Part shown: piece by piece, positions 26,342 to 35,887 of the stretch
Layout: every line of letters begins with the position of its first letter
Numbering within the stretch: the first letter of the stretch is position 1
NCBI GenBank assembly: GCA_963828705.1
Contig: CAWHGA010000013.1
Coordinates: 1 to 64,000 of the forward strand
From: CAWDJT01 sp963828705
Lineage (GTDB): Bacteria; Desulfobacterota; Syntrophobacteria; Syntrophobacterales; Syntrophobacteraceae
Direction of reading: 5' to 3'
Length of the DNA: 64,000 nucleotides
The notes under the pieces: model-generated
Databases searched by the model: none
Told to the model about the DNA's origin: nothing
Seen by the model: only the letters and a program-made list of their open reading frames with translations
Translations under genes and position numbers: made by a program

Positions 26342-28738
26342 TCAACCCAGCACAACGATACAGTCACTGGTCCCACTGACCGCCTGCGATTGGCTTTGTG
26401 ACCGGCAGGGATCGACCTCAGCCCAGTCGCTGATCAAAATCAGTTTGCCACCCTTCACCAGGGTCGGGTAGACCTGATCCAGCCCCTGGTGGTCGTCCTT
26501 GCTGAAATTGATGTTGGCTCCGATTCCAGGGGAATAGAAATCCATTTGTTCGAATGCCTCAATGAGCTTTTCCCGGTTCACATCCCGACCAACCCGCCGC
26601 AATGCCTGCACCAGCACCTTGGCGTTGACGAATCCTTCAAAACCCACAAAGTTCGGCTGCTCATCGGGGAAATACCGCCTCAGCAGGCTGGTGTATTCCT
26701 CCGCCGCGGGAAGCAGAGCGGTTTCCCAAGGGGGCGGCACCACCTGGGTGATGATCACGTCCTCAGCCTCCGCCCCGAGTCTTTTCACCAGCTCTTCCGG
26801 CCCCACGAAGGAAACGTTGTGGAACACCGTGCAGGGCTGGCGCTTCCTGGCCAGCTGGATAAACTTCGCGCAGGGCCCGTAGGTGCCGATCATGACAATG
26901 GCCTGGGGAGTGACTTCGAAGATGCTTTCAATGGCCGCTTCAACATCCATACTGCCGCGCTGGTAGGCTCCCGTGGCCACGGGTTCCATGCCATATTTGC
27001 GCAAGGCCAAGCGAGTCCCTTCCAGGCCGTCGTGACCATACTCGTCGTCTTGATAGAACACCGCGATTTTTGTGAATTTTCGGTCCGTTACCAGGTGTTC
27101 CACGACCTTTTCGATTTCCTGATGGTAGGAGGCCCTGATGTTGATGATGTAGCGTTGAAAGGGTTCACGCAGGATGCTGGCACCGGTGAGCAGCCCAATG
27201 ACGGGAATCCGCGCTTCCCGCACCATGGGAATGATCCGTGACGCCGTGGGGGTACCGACCAGACCGGTGAGGGCAAATACCTTGTCTTCGTAGACTAGTT
27301 TCCGCGTGTTCGCCTCACAGCGCGGCGGATCGTAATCGTCATCGTAGACGATGAGTTTGATGCGGCGCCCGTGCACCCCTCCCTTCTCGTTGATGTGATT
27401 GAGGTAGGCCAGGGTTCCGTGGATGGTCTGGATACCCAGAAATGACGCATGCCCACTTAGAGGAGAAGAAGAGCCCAGCACAATTTCAGTGGGTGTGACT
27501 CCGGGGACGGAACGTTCCCGTTTGATTTGTTCCCAGTTGGTGAGAAGCACAAAGCGGCCATCGCGCACCTGAGTGAAGTAGACATGCTGCAGACCCTGAT
27601 GATTGGTCGGGCTGTAGTCCAGGGCACTGGCAATGCCGAGAGCGAATTGGTGGATGCCTTCGATGGCATCGATGAGTTTCTCGCGCGTCAAGTCTCGACC
27701 GGCGCGTTTCAAACCTTCCACCAGCACCATCGCGTTGATGAACCCTTCAAAGCCGACGAAATTGGGGTGGTCATCAGGAAAGTAGCGCGCCAGCAAACGA
27801 TTGTATTGCTCAGCGGCGGGAAGCAGTGCCGTTTCCCAGGGCGGCGGCACCACCTGGGTGACGATCACCCCTTCGGCATCGGCACCCAGCCTCTCCACCA
27901 GTTCTTCGGCACCGACAAAGGAAACGTTGTGGAATACCAACCCGTGCTTGCGTTCCTTGACCATTTTGATGAATTTGGCACACGGCCCGTAGGTGCCGAC
28001 CATGATGACGGCCTCGGCATCGGAAGCCGAGATCCACTCGACCGCGTCTTCCACGTCGAGGGTGCCGCGCACATAGCTGGCCTGAGCCACAGGCCGCAGA
28101 TCGTACTTTTTCAGCGCCAATTCGGCACCGGTCAAGCCATCGAAGCCGAACTCGTCGTACTGATAGAAGACCGCGACTTTGGTAATCCCGAGGTCTTCCA
28201 CGAAGTGTCGCACCAGTTCACCGGTTTCTTCATAGTAGGAGGCACGGATGTTGATGATGTAACGCTGGAAGGGTTTGCGAAAGGCACTGGCGCCGGTGAA
28301 CAGGCCGATGAGAGGGATCTTGGCTTCCTGGACCAGCGGGATGATCTTGACTGCGGTGGGGGTACCCACGTAGGAGGTAAGGGCAAAAACCTTGTCTTCG
28401 TTGACCAGTTTTTGCGTGTTGGCCACGCAGCGGCCGGGATCATAGGCGTCATCGTAGACGACCAGCCTGATGCGGCGGCCGTTGACGCCCCCCTGCTCAT
28501 TGATGTGATTGATGTAGGCTCGGGCCCCATGGTAGGTCTGGGTGCCCAGAAACGACGCATGTCCACTCAGAGCACAGGACGAACCAATGATGATGTGCTC
28601 GTCGGTGACACCCACAACCTGGCTCTCGCCGGGACCTTGACCGGGCTTGTCTCGGCAGCCGGCGGTGTACACCAGCAAAGCCAGGGCCAGGAAGGCAAAC
28701 AGGAACCGTCGGACTTTGGAAGACCCAGGAGTGTTCAC
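26342..28738 (-). CDS. Lipoprotein with two tandem ABC-type ligand-binding (Peripla_BP_6, LivK-like) domains
   Basis: 798 residues. A lipoprotein signal (FLFAFLALALLVYTAGC) is followed by two complete class I binding-protein domains, residues about 42-395 and 414-765, that repeat at about 370 residues. Matching pairs include IIIGSSCALSGHASFLG / IVLGSSSPLSGHASFLG and FVGFEGFINAMVLVEGLKR / FVGFEGFVNAKVLVQALRR. Single-domain members feed branched-chain amino acid transporters, but no ABC permease or ATPase is encoded here. The gene lies upstream of the kinase/sigma-54 regulator pair, so a ligand-sensing role is plausible. This is a clear internal duplication and both halves look intact. Confidence 0.92.
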   Translation of the reverse strand: MNTPGSSKVRRFLFAFLALALLVYTAGCRDKPGQGPGESQVVGVTDEHIIIGSSCALSGHASFLGTQTYHGARAYINHINEQGGVNGRRIRLVVYDDAYDPGRCVANTQKLVNEDKVFALTSYVGTPTAVKIIPLVQEAKIPLIGLFTGASAFRKPFQRYIINIRASYYEETGELVRHFVEDLGITKVAVFYQYDEFGFDGLTGAELALKKYDLRPVAQASYVRGTLDVEDAVEWISASDAEAVIMVGTYGPCAKFIKMVKERKHGLVFHNVSFVGAEELVERLGADAEGVIVTQVVPPPWETALLPAAEQYNRLLARYFPDDHPNFVGFEGFINAMVLVEGLKRAGRDLTREKLIDAIEGIHQFALGIASALDYSPTNHQGLQHVYFTQVRDGRFVLLTNWEQIKRERSVPGVTPTEIVLGSSSPLSGHASFLGIQTIHGTLAYLNHINEKGGVHGRRIKLIVYDDDYDPPRCEANTRKLVYEDKVFALTGLVGTPTASRIIPMVREARIPVIGLLTGASILREPFQRYIINIRASYHQEIEKVVEHLVTDRKFTKIAVFYQDDEYGHDGLEGTRLALRKYGMEPVATGAYQRGSMDVEAAIESIFEVTPQAIVMIGTYGPCAKFIQLARKRQPCTVFHNVSFVGPEELVKRLGAEAEDVIITQVVPPPWETALLPAAEEYTSLLRRYFPDEQPNFVGFEGFVNAKVLVQALRRVGRDVNREKLIEAFEQMDFYSPGIGANINFSKDDHQGLDQVYPTLVKGGKLILISDWAEVDPCRSQSQSQAVSGTSDCIVVLG

Positions 28739-28981
28739 CCTTTTCTCCCTTCATCAAGACAATACGTTGGCTGCCTCTCTTGGAAAGCACACTTGGCACG
28801 CAATCGTGATGTCGTGATCACTTATGGAAGATCAAATGAAGGGATAAAAGTCAAGGATCTCCTTGCTTCACATCGAAATGACGGCCGTGATGGAACCAAC
28901 TCCATGCATTCGTTTGCTTGGCTCGCACTGCCCATAGGACTTGTGACGTAGGCAAGCGGCTAAACGGACGATCACAGCGCC

Positions 28982-29848
28982 TTAGGCCACCTTTGCCCGG
29001 AAAGCATCGGTGACCGCCATGTTTTGCCTGAGTCCGACGGCATCAGGGCTCAAACCCATGGCCAGACCCATCAATTGCGGCAGGTAGAGCACGGAGGTGG
29101 TCAGGACTTCCCCGCGCTGTTGTGAAGCCTGCTTCTGGAAGCTGTCCAGGTTCATCTGACACATGGGGCAGACGGTGACGATGGCATCAGCCCCTTGAGC
29201 CGCGGCCAGGAGATCAACCACGGCCTTGAGCGCCACCTTTTTCTTGGTGGTCATGAGTCCGGCAGCGCAGCATTTGGCCCCCATGGACCAGGGAAAGACC
29301 TCGGCCCCAAGCGCCTGGATCAGCGCTTCCATGGACCGAGGCTGCTCGGGATCGTCATAGCTGCCGTACGGCCGAAGCGCCTGGCAGCCATAGTAGGGCG
29401 CGATGCGCAGGCCACTCAGCGGCCTAGTGACTTTGCCTCGCAACTCTTCGGCATCAATGTCGTTGGCCAAAACATCGAGGAGATGTCGTGCTTTCAATCC
29501 TCCCTGGTAGCTCAGGCCTTCTTCGCCGAGAACACGGTTGATGCGGTCAGCCAAGCCGTCATCCCGCTGCACATGGTCTTCTACTTTGCGCAGATTCAGG
29601 TAACAGGCACTGCAGGGGATGACGAAATCGGCTTCACCGTCCATCTGCCGGGCCAGAGCCAGATTGCGCGCCGGCAGAACCATGGAGAGCAAATAGCTGA
29701 TGGGCTCGGCAGCGCTCGCTCCGCAGCAAGTCCAGTCTTTCACCTCCAGGAGTTCGGCCCCCAGCGCCGCCATCACCGCCCGAGTGGCCTGGTCATATTC
29801 CATGGCGGTGCCTTCCAGCGAGCAACCCGGATAGTAGAAGTATTTCAT
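28982..29848 (-). CDS. hdrB: Heterodisulfide reductase subunit B-like protein
   Basis: 288 residues with two CCG domains. The first has YYPGCSLEG, DWTCCGASAAEP and SACYLNLRK; the second has APYYGCQAL, GAKCCAAGLM and CPMCQMNLDSF, the CxnCCxnCxxC pattern that binds the unusual noncubane [4Fe-4S] clusters of HdrB. In methanogens HdrB reduces CoM-S-S-CoB; in bacteria lacking these cofactors the acceptor is unknown, with DsrC-type trisulfides or other disulfides suggested in the literature. Its ATG overlaps the hdrC stop by four bases. Last gene of the hdr cluster. Confidence 0.93.
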   Translation of the reverse strand: MKYFYYPGCSLEGTAMEYDQATRAVMAALGAELLEVKDWTCCGASAAEPISYLLSMVLPARNLALARQMDGEADFVIPCSACYLNLRKVEDHVQRDDGLADRINRVLGEEGLSYQGGLKARHLLDVLANDIDAEELRGKVTRPLSGLRIAPYYGCQALRPYGSYDDPEQPRSMEALIQALGAEVFPWSMGAKCCAAGLMTTKKKVALKAVVDLLAAAQGADAIVTVCPMCQMNLDSFQKQASQQRGEVLTTSVLYLPQLMGLAMGLSPDAVGLRQNMAVTDAFRAKVA

Positions 29849-30423
29849 GGGTTGGCCTCCACTTCCCGCACCTTGCGAAACAGGGCATCCAGCCGGCCGG
29901 CCCCGAAGAACTGCGGCATCTGCGGATGGAGCTTGCCTTTCAACAAGAGTTTCATCCCCAGAGGTGTGAACTGCAGCGGTTTGACAGGACTCTTTAGGGC
30001 TATGAAATACCGGGCCATCATCTCGGTTTCCCGTACCCGGCCGTAGCGCCGTATGCTATCCAGAAACGACTGATAGAATTTGATGCTGGCGGATTCATCA
30101 AGATAGCCTTCGGCCACCGCGGTGCGTTTCAATGCCCCGATGGTCTCGGTCAGAGGCAGTCCGCGCGGACAGCGGAGTGTGCAGTAATAACAGGTGGAAC
30201 ACAACCAGAAGGTCTTGCTGCCGAAAAGTTCCGCCTTGTCATCCAGCTGCACCAGGCGCCACATTTGCCTGGGGGTGTAGTTCATAGCATGGGCATTCAC
30301 ACACGAACCGGTACAGGTCCCGCACTGCATGCAGGCCTGCATGGTATCCCGGACGGTCTGCCAGGAACTGCCGAGCCTCGCCGGCTGGTTCGTGGAGCCA
30401 GCGGGTGTGTTGAGCTGGTCATG
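29845..30423 (-). CDS. hdrC: Heterodisulfide reductase subunit C-like protein, probable frameshift near the start
   Basis: The core (from 30342) holds two [4Fe-4S] motifs, CMQCGTCTGSC and CSTCYYCTLRCP, followed by the helical C-terminus typical of HdrC, which carries electrons from HdrA to HdrB. A better start is the ATG at 30423, after GGGAGG, 25 bases from the hdrA stop; it reads MTSSTHPLAP and needs one base added near 30395 to continue TNQPARLGSSWQTVRDTM into the core. Otherwise translation must begin at 30342 with an unusually short N-terminus. The total would be about 192 residues. Confidence 0.85.
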   Translation of the reverse strand, partial: HDQLNTPAGSTNQPARLGSSWQTVRDTMQACMQCGTCTGSCVNAHAMNYTPRQMWRLVQLDDKAELFGSKTFWLCSTCYYCTLRCPRGLPLTETIGALKRTAVAEGYLDESASIKFYQSFLDSIRRYGRVRETEMMARYFIALKSPVKPLQFTPLGMKLLLKGKLHPQMPQFFGAGRLDALFRKVREVEANP

Positions 30424-30447
30424 AGTATGCCTCCCGCCTTCTCCGGT

Positions 30448-33400
30448 TCAACCCACCGCCAGAGCGGCATCGATCGCTTCCATCACCTGCTGGCCGCGAT
30501 ATCCCCGCAATTGCGAAGCACTGTTGCGACAAACGGTGGCGCACGATCCACAGCCCTGGCACATGAGCTCATCCACCATTACCTGCTCGCTTTCCTCATC
30601 CACCCAGCGAGCCCCATAGGGACAGGCATCGACGCATCGGTAGCAGAGGGTACAGAGCGCGTGGTGCACTTCGGCCGTGGTATAGCTGGCCGCCAATCTC
30701 CTTGTTGCTGATGATGGTCAGCGCCCGCTGGGCCGCAGCTTCGGCCATGGCGATGGATTCATCAATCGATCGCGGCGAATGGGCGATGCCGCAGGCAAAC
30801 ACCCCTTCCTTGAGGAAATCCACCGGGCGCCATTTGGATTCTGCTTCCTGGAAGAAGCCATCGTGGTTGAGTTCCACCCCGAACATCTCGAGCCAGATTC
30901 TGTTGGTTGCCAGGCACGATGCCGGTGCTGAGCACCAGAAGATCCGGCCGGAACTGTAAATCGCGCCCCAGGATGGGATCGGCGGCGGTAAGGCTCGGCC
31001 GGCCCATCGTCCACCATCACTTGCGGCTTGGCGTCTCCGGTGAGTACTGGATAAAGATCACTCCCGCCTGCCGGGCGCGGGTGTATTCGCTTTCCAGAAA
31101 GCCGTAGGCCATCAGGTCGCGGTAGAAGATGTAGACATCGATTTCGGGGTTCTGTTCCTTGAGGTAGAGCGCATTTTTGAGGGCCGTCATGCAGCAGATC
31201 CGGCTGCAGTAGTTGCGCGGCTCCTCGCGGGAACCCACACACTGGATCATGGCCACCACCCCCAGCTCGGCCGGTTTCACCGTCCCCTGGTGCAGCCTGG
31301 TCTCCAGTTCATGCTGAGTCAGGATGACATCGCTGTGGCCGTAGCCATATGTCGCTGGGCTGGGCTTCCCGACCGCCGGTGGCAAGGACCGTCACCCCGT
31401 GTTCCAGGGTTTCCCCCATTCCGTCCGCAGTTTTCGATGGTGGTCATGAACCGGCCCACGCGGCCGATGCTGTCCAACACTCGAGCGTTCTTGAAGACCC
31501 GGACTTGCGGATGCTTTTCGACGCGGGCGATGGTCTTTTCCAGAAGCTCCTGCGGCGAATCGCCCGCCAGGGTGCGGTAGATGTTGCGACAGGTTGCCGC
31601 CCAGTTCGCCGCCTTGCTCCACCAGGTCCACCTCGTAGCCGTGATCGGCAATGGCCAGGGCCGCCGTCATGCCGGCGATGCCGCCGCCAACCACCAGGGC
31701 TCTCTGGATGATGGGGCACGGACGCCGGCAGCGCCGGTTCCATCCCTCGCAGCCGACCGACGGCCATGGCCAGCCGGGCGCCGACATCGCGCTGCCGCTG
31801 CTCGCTGGCTCGAGCCTTCGCACCGGCAAGAGCAGCGAGCGGATGTCCACCACGTCCATCAGGGCCGGATTCAGTTCGAGAGCTTCTCCCAGTTCCCGGA
31901 GTTTCCTCCCATAGAGGTAGGGCACGCAGGCACCGATGAGCACTCGGTTGGCGCCGCTGCCCCGCACGGCCTGGGTCAGCTGTTCCCAGCCTTCCCGGGT
32001 GCAGATCCGATCCACGATAGACGCACCTGGCGGGCACCTCCCCAGAATTTCAGACTCCGCCGTCAGCTGTCTTGATCCAGCGCCTCGGTCAGCGCCCCGC
32101 CGCACTGGCAAAGCGCCACCGCCACATTGGCCGGTTCGCGGGAAACATCGCGGTAAACCGCCGCCGGCAGCTTCCTCGCGGCCCGGCACCTGCGCCAGTC
32201 CGCCGCCTTTGGCATGGATCAGGCGGGACGCGGATAGCGCTGCGGAACTGGCCTGAATGACCGATTCCGAAATGTCGCGGAGCCCGGTAAAGGAACCGCC
32301 CGCCAGGATTCCTTCCTGGCTGGTGTGACACTGGGAAAACCCCTGCGCCTGACAAAAGCCCCAGGGGTTGAGCGCCACCCCGGTCATTTCCGCCAGCGCC
32401 GCGGTCCCTTCGGGCGGCCGCTGGCCGGTGGCCAGCACCACCAGATCAAACAACTCGTCCCGCATGCGCCCCGCTGATGTCGGTGTAGCCGATGCGCAGC
32501 GCACCGTCGGCGTCGCCCGGTTCCACCGAATGCACCCGGCTTCGCACGAAACGGATGCCGTGTTCCTGTTCAGCCCGGTCCCGGTAGCGCTGGAAGTCCT
32601 TTCCAAAGGTGCGCATGTCCATGTAGAAGATGGTGGCCTCCACCGCCCCGCCGGTGCGTTCCTTGGCCAGGATGGCTTCCTTGATGGCGAACATGCAGCA
32701 GACGGAAGAGCAGTAGTCGGCATCGAGTCTTCAGATTGCGCGAGCCGACACACTGAAGCCAGGCGATGCGGCGGATCTCCCGGCCGTCACCGGGGCGCAG
32801 CAGCTTCCCCTGGGTGGGCCCGCTGCCGCTTACCAGCCGTTCGAATTCGGTGCTGGTCACCACGTTGGGATAGCTCCCGGTACCCGGTGGTATCGCTCAG
32901 TCCGAGCCGGATCAAAGGAGGAAAATCCAGCGCTGAGGATGATGGCGCCCACTTCCAGCCGTCGTTCGCCGATGCGTTCGAGTTGTTCGTAGATCTGCGC
33001 CACCATTGGCACCATGGCTTCGGGGTCGAAGGGTTTCAAGCAGGTAGTCGTGGGCACCGATCTTCATGGCTTCCACGGCGGTCTCCACGGTGGCGTAGGC
33101 GGTCATCATCACCACCTGGATCTCCGGACGCATTTCCTTGGCGCGTTTGAGCACCTCCACGCCGTCCATGCCCGGCATCTTGATGTCCAGGAGCATCAGC
33201 GGATAGGCCTGAGCCGTCAGCAATTCCAGGGCCTGCTGACCCGGATTCCGCCATGTCCACGCTGAAGCCTTCCACTTCCAGCCATTCCTTGAGGGAATTG
33301 CGCACGATCAGTTCATCGTCCACCACCAGGATGCGAAAGGAGCGGCGGCGCTCGGTCCCGAAATCGATGGCCTCGGGTCGGGCAAACCGGCACACAGGCG

Positions 33401-33908
33401 CCGCAACGCGTGCAGGCCGCCAGATCTACCACATAGTGGTTGGGCAGGTTGTGCGGCGTCGGCAGATAGATCGCCTTGCGCATGCGAGAGCCCGGCGTTG
33501 AATTCGTCCGGGACCTCGACCGGACAAACGCGGGCGCACTCCCCGCAGCCGATGCAGCGTTCCGCGTTTACCACCTGGGGTTGCTGACGTAGGCGTGACC
33601 TGGAACTTGCCAGGCTCCCCCTCGACACCGACCAGCTCCGTGCCGAGCAGGATGTCGATGTTCTCATGGAAGAGACCGCGGCGCAGACAATACTGGGAAG
33701 AGGCATCCCGCTCCACCAGCGGCAGCATCTTGCACATGCCGCAGTGATCGCTGGGAAACTGGTAGTCGAGCTGCGCCAGGGTGCCGCCAATACGCTGTGC
33801 CCGGTCGATGAGGGTCACGCCGTAGCCCATCTCGGCCAGGTCCAGGGCCGAGCGGATGCCGCTGATCCCCGCTCCCACCACCAAAGCCGCACCAATCTTC
33901 TTCTGCAT
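30448..33908 (-). CDS. hdrA: HdrA-like flavoprotein with an internal response-regulator receiver domain, heavily frameshifted
   Basis: The pieces add up to about 1,150 residues. Order: FAD domain (AALVVGAGISGIRSALDLAE, Cys pair in DHCGMCKM), ferredoxin motifs CIGCGECARVCPVEV and CTRCGACVPVCP, a receiver domain at about 33340-32985 (RILVVDDELIVRNSL, LMLLDIKMPGMDGVEVL, VVMMTAYATVE, KPFDPEAM), HdrA core (AWLQCVGSRN, SSVCCMFAIKEA), a second FAD unit (RALVVGGGIAGMTAALAI), a second core (MIQCVGSREEP, SRICCMTALK) and C-terminal clusters CTLCYRCVDACP and CQGCGSCATVC. It thus resembles two HdrA modules with a receiver between them. More than a dozen frame changes occur, yet motifs stay in order. It lies 11 bases after the FrhB gene. 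Confidence 0.75.
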
Positions 33909-33919
33909 GGCATCAACCT

Positions 33920-35073
33920 CTAGTCCTTACCGCCGGTGAGTTCTGCAAATTCCCCTTCGCGAAACACCGACAGCGGCGGTTCATCTTCCACGCTGCGACC
34001 GGGTTCATATTGGAAAGCTTGCTGAGTATGGCTGGCGATGGTGCGGAACAACTCCATCACCGGCACGTTGTTGGGGCAGGCGTTGGAACATTGCCCGCAC
34101 CCCACGCAGGCGGTGCTCATGTGGACCATGCGAGTGACATGAAAAAACACCGTGTCGGTGGGCATCTTCACCAGCCCCTTGCGCTTGGCCCAGCGCAGGT
34201 ACTGGTCCGGCTCGTGTTCAAAGACGTTGGTCAGGAACACGCACTCCTTGCAGTAACACACCGGACAGGCCACTCGACAGTTGTAACAGTTGACGCAGTT
34301 GGCCAGATAGCTGTTGAGCTTTTCCAGGTTGGAAGTGGCTTCGCTGGTCTCGGCAAACATCTGATCCCGATAGCTGATGCGTTCGGCTAGCAGCCGGGCC
34401 ACGGCTTGCTGTCGTTCGCCCGGTTCGGTGGCCTCGGGCAGATTCATCTGAGCCAACAACCCTTCTCCGCGAGCCGTGTTGGCCTTAAGCAGCAGTTGCT
34501 GCTTGATGTCAACCCCCAGCAGCCCGATCTGGATATCGGCGTTGTCGGGAACGAAATGGTCACAGGCTTTGCAGGCCGGTGCCAGGTCGAAACCGTCGCC
34601 GGCCGCACCCTTACCCGCCAGCATGTCTTGCTGAAAACGCATGGTTGCTTCAGCACCATTTCCCGGTCCACGTCAGGAAGCGTGGATAGTCCACGTTGCG
34701 GTAGGCCCCCAGGCAATCCGTGCCGATCAAGCAGCAATTCGTCGGTGCTTCCCTGCTTGAGCTTGACCAGTTCGATGAATGCCCGAATTTCGCAGGGTCG
34801 CAACACCACCGCCACAGTTCCACCGAACGGTTTGCGCGTCAGCTTGGAAACCATGCGCGCAGCATTCAGAGGAAATACCGGTGCCAAGGGATCGACACCA
34901 TTCAACTTCTCCGGATCCGTCACCAAGGTGGGCATCACCGCGTTCTTCATGGGCAGGTGCTGGGGTACCAGCAAAGCATTGATCTGGCCTGAACGGAGCA
35001 GCGTCGCAAAAAAACCCTGCAGTGCAGCGAGCAGGTTGTCCTCCCTGACTTCGATTTTCACCATCCGAGCCAT
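33920..35073 (-). CDS. FrhB/FdhB-like iron-sulfur flavoprotein, frameshifted
   Basis: About 383 residues. The N-terminal part (MARMVKIEVREDNLLAALQG, KPFGGTVAVVLRPCEIRAF) matches the coenzyme F420 hydrogenase/dehydrogenase beta-subunit family; a break near 34718 restores LLIGTDCLGAYRNVDYPRFL and another near 34640 leads to MRFQQDMLAGKG. The C-terminal half has CVNCYNCRVACPVCYC and a ferredoxin motif CVGCGQCSNACPNNVP. Such subunits exchange electrons between a soluble partner (F420, NAD(P)H or formate-derived) and the Hdr complex. It is placed between mvhD and the second hdrA, with gaps of 43 and 11 bases. The donor is not visible in the sequence. Confidence 0.8.
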
Positions 35074-35116
35074 TGCTTCCCTCCAACCTCACACATTCCT
35101 GTCATTGGCATGATCG

Positions 35117-35539
35117 CTACAGCACCATTTGCCTTCGTGCCTCGCTCGGTCCCAGGGCTCTGACCTCGGTCACCATCTCCCGGATGGTTCGTGCAAACTC
35201 ATTGCCCTCACTAGCCCCAATCCAGGTGAGACGGACTCGACTGTCATCAAAACCAAAGCGGGGAAGGATTTCCTTGAGGAGCTTCACACGGCGGCGCGCC
35301 TTGAGGTTGCCATTGATGTAATGGCAATCCCCGGGATGGCAGCCGCTGATAAGGACCGCATCGGCGCCTTCCAGGAGCGCTTTGATGACGTATTTCGGGT
35401 CCACCATCCCGGTGCACATCATCCGGATGAGGCGCACGTTGTGGGGATAGCTCAGCCGCGACGTCCCGGCCAGGTCCGCCGCCGTGTAGGTACACCAGTT
35501 GCACACGAACGCGATGATCGTGGGCTCATAGCCTTCCAT
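35117..35539 (-). CDS. mvhD: MvhD/HdrD-type hydrogenase iron-sulfur delta subunit
   Basis: A 140-residue protein with the [2Fe-2S] ligand pattern of MvhD: FVCNWCTYTAADLAG, MMCTGMVDP and SGCHPGDCHYINGN. MvhD links a hydrogenase, formate dehydrogenase or other donor module to HdrA in flavin-based electron bifurcation. It starts at ATG 35539. The preceding hdrA ends 348 bases upstream, with several palindromes in the gap, so it may have its own promoter or be processed separately; FrhB follows 43 bases downstream. Confidence 0.93.
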   Translation of the reverse strand: MEGYEPTIIAFVCNWCTYTAADLAGTSRLSYPHNVRLIRMMCTGMVDPKYVIKALLEGADAVLISGCHPGDCHYINGNLKARRRVKLLKEILPRFGFDDSRVRLTWIGASEGNEFARTIREMVTEVRALGPSEARRQMVL

Positions 35540-35557
35540 GCCTGTCCTCCATAGCTC

Positions 35558-35577
35558 GGCAGGCTAGAAAGCCTGCC
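35558..35577. repeat. Short perfect hairpin upstream of mvhD
   Basis: GGCAGGCT-AGAA-AGCCTGCC, an eight-base stem with a four-base loop, 19 bases before the mvhD start. The sequence GCAGGCTTTC...GCCTGCCCCAC is shared with the element at 17603. Confidence 0.6.
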
Positions 35578-35658
35578 CCACATAAGTGCTCAAAAAACGA
35601 TCAACTGTTGTTTGGTGGAAATGCCATAACTTCTAAAAACTGGGGCGCACGGCTCGAT

Positions 35659-35730
35659 CGTCATTCCCACATGCTCCTGGCGGGATCCAGTGCCACCCCG
35701 GCGGGATTGGCACCCCTGGACCCCCGCCAG
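35659..35730. repeat. Partial copy of the CGTCATTCCC...GGACCCCCGCC dispersed repeat
   Basis: Starts CGTCATTCCCACATGCTC and ends CTGGACCCCCGCCAG. The same element is present in fuller form at 47473-47565. This copy lacks the right outer arm. Upstream TAACTTCTAAAAACTGG resembles the left end of the larger element at 47438. Confidence 0.6.
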
Positions 35731-35748
35731 ATTAAAGATTCTTGTGTC

Positions 35749-35805
35749 GCGTTTCATTGCATTCAACACGACCTACCGTAGGTTGCGTTGAATGCAATGA
35801 AACGC
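35749..35805. repeat. Perfect 19-bp inverted repeat
   Basis: GCGTTTCATTGCATTCAAC at 35749-35767 is exactly complementary to 35787-35805. The 19-base centre contains its own palindrome, ACCTAC-C-GTAGGT. It lies 83 bases downstream of the GltD-containing hdrA stop, which is at 35888 on the minus strand. Confidence 0.75.
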
Positions 35806-35887
35806 AACGTCTCCAATGGATATTATTGGTCAGTTCCTAACCTGGGTCCAAAGTCTCCAGTCTTTATTCTGAGTCTTTCGCCTTGTG

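Noticed and set aside
28780..28800. TGGCACGCAA as a sigma-54 promoter upstream of the binding-protein gene
   Set aside because: The -24-like box is on the plus strand, away from the gene, and no GC-containing -12 box follows at the required distance.
27527..28951. 474-codon open frame antisense to the tandem binding-protein gene
   Set aside because: It is the exact shadow of a well-supported gene with clear homologous repeats; composition is odd (many His, Gln, Gly) and no motif is recognisable.
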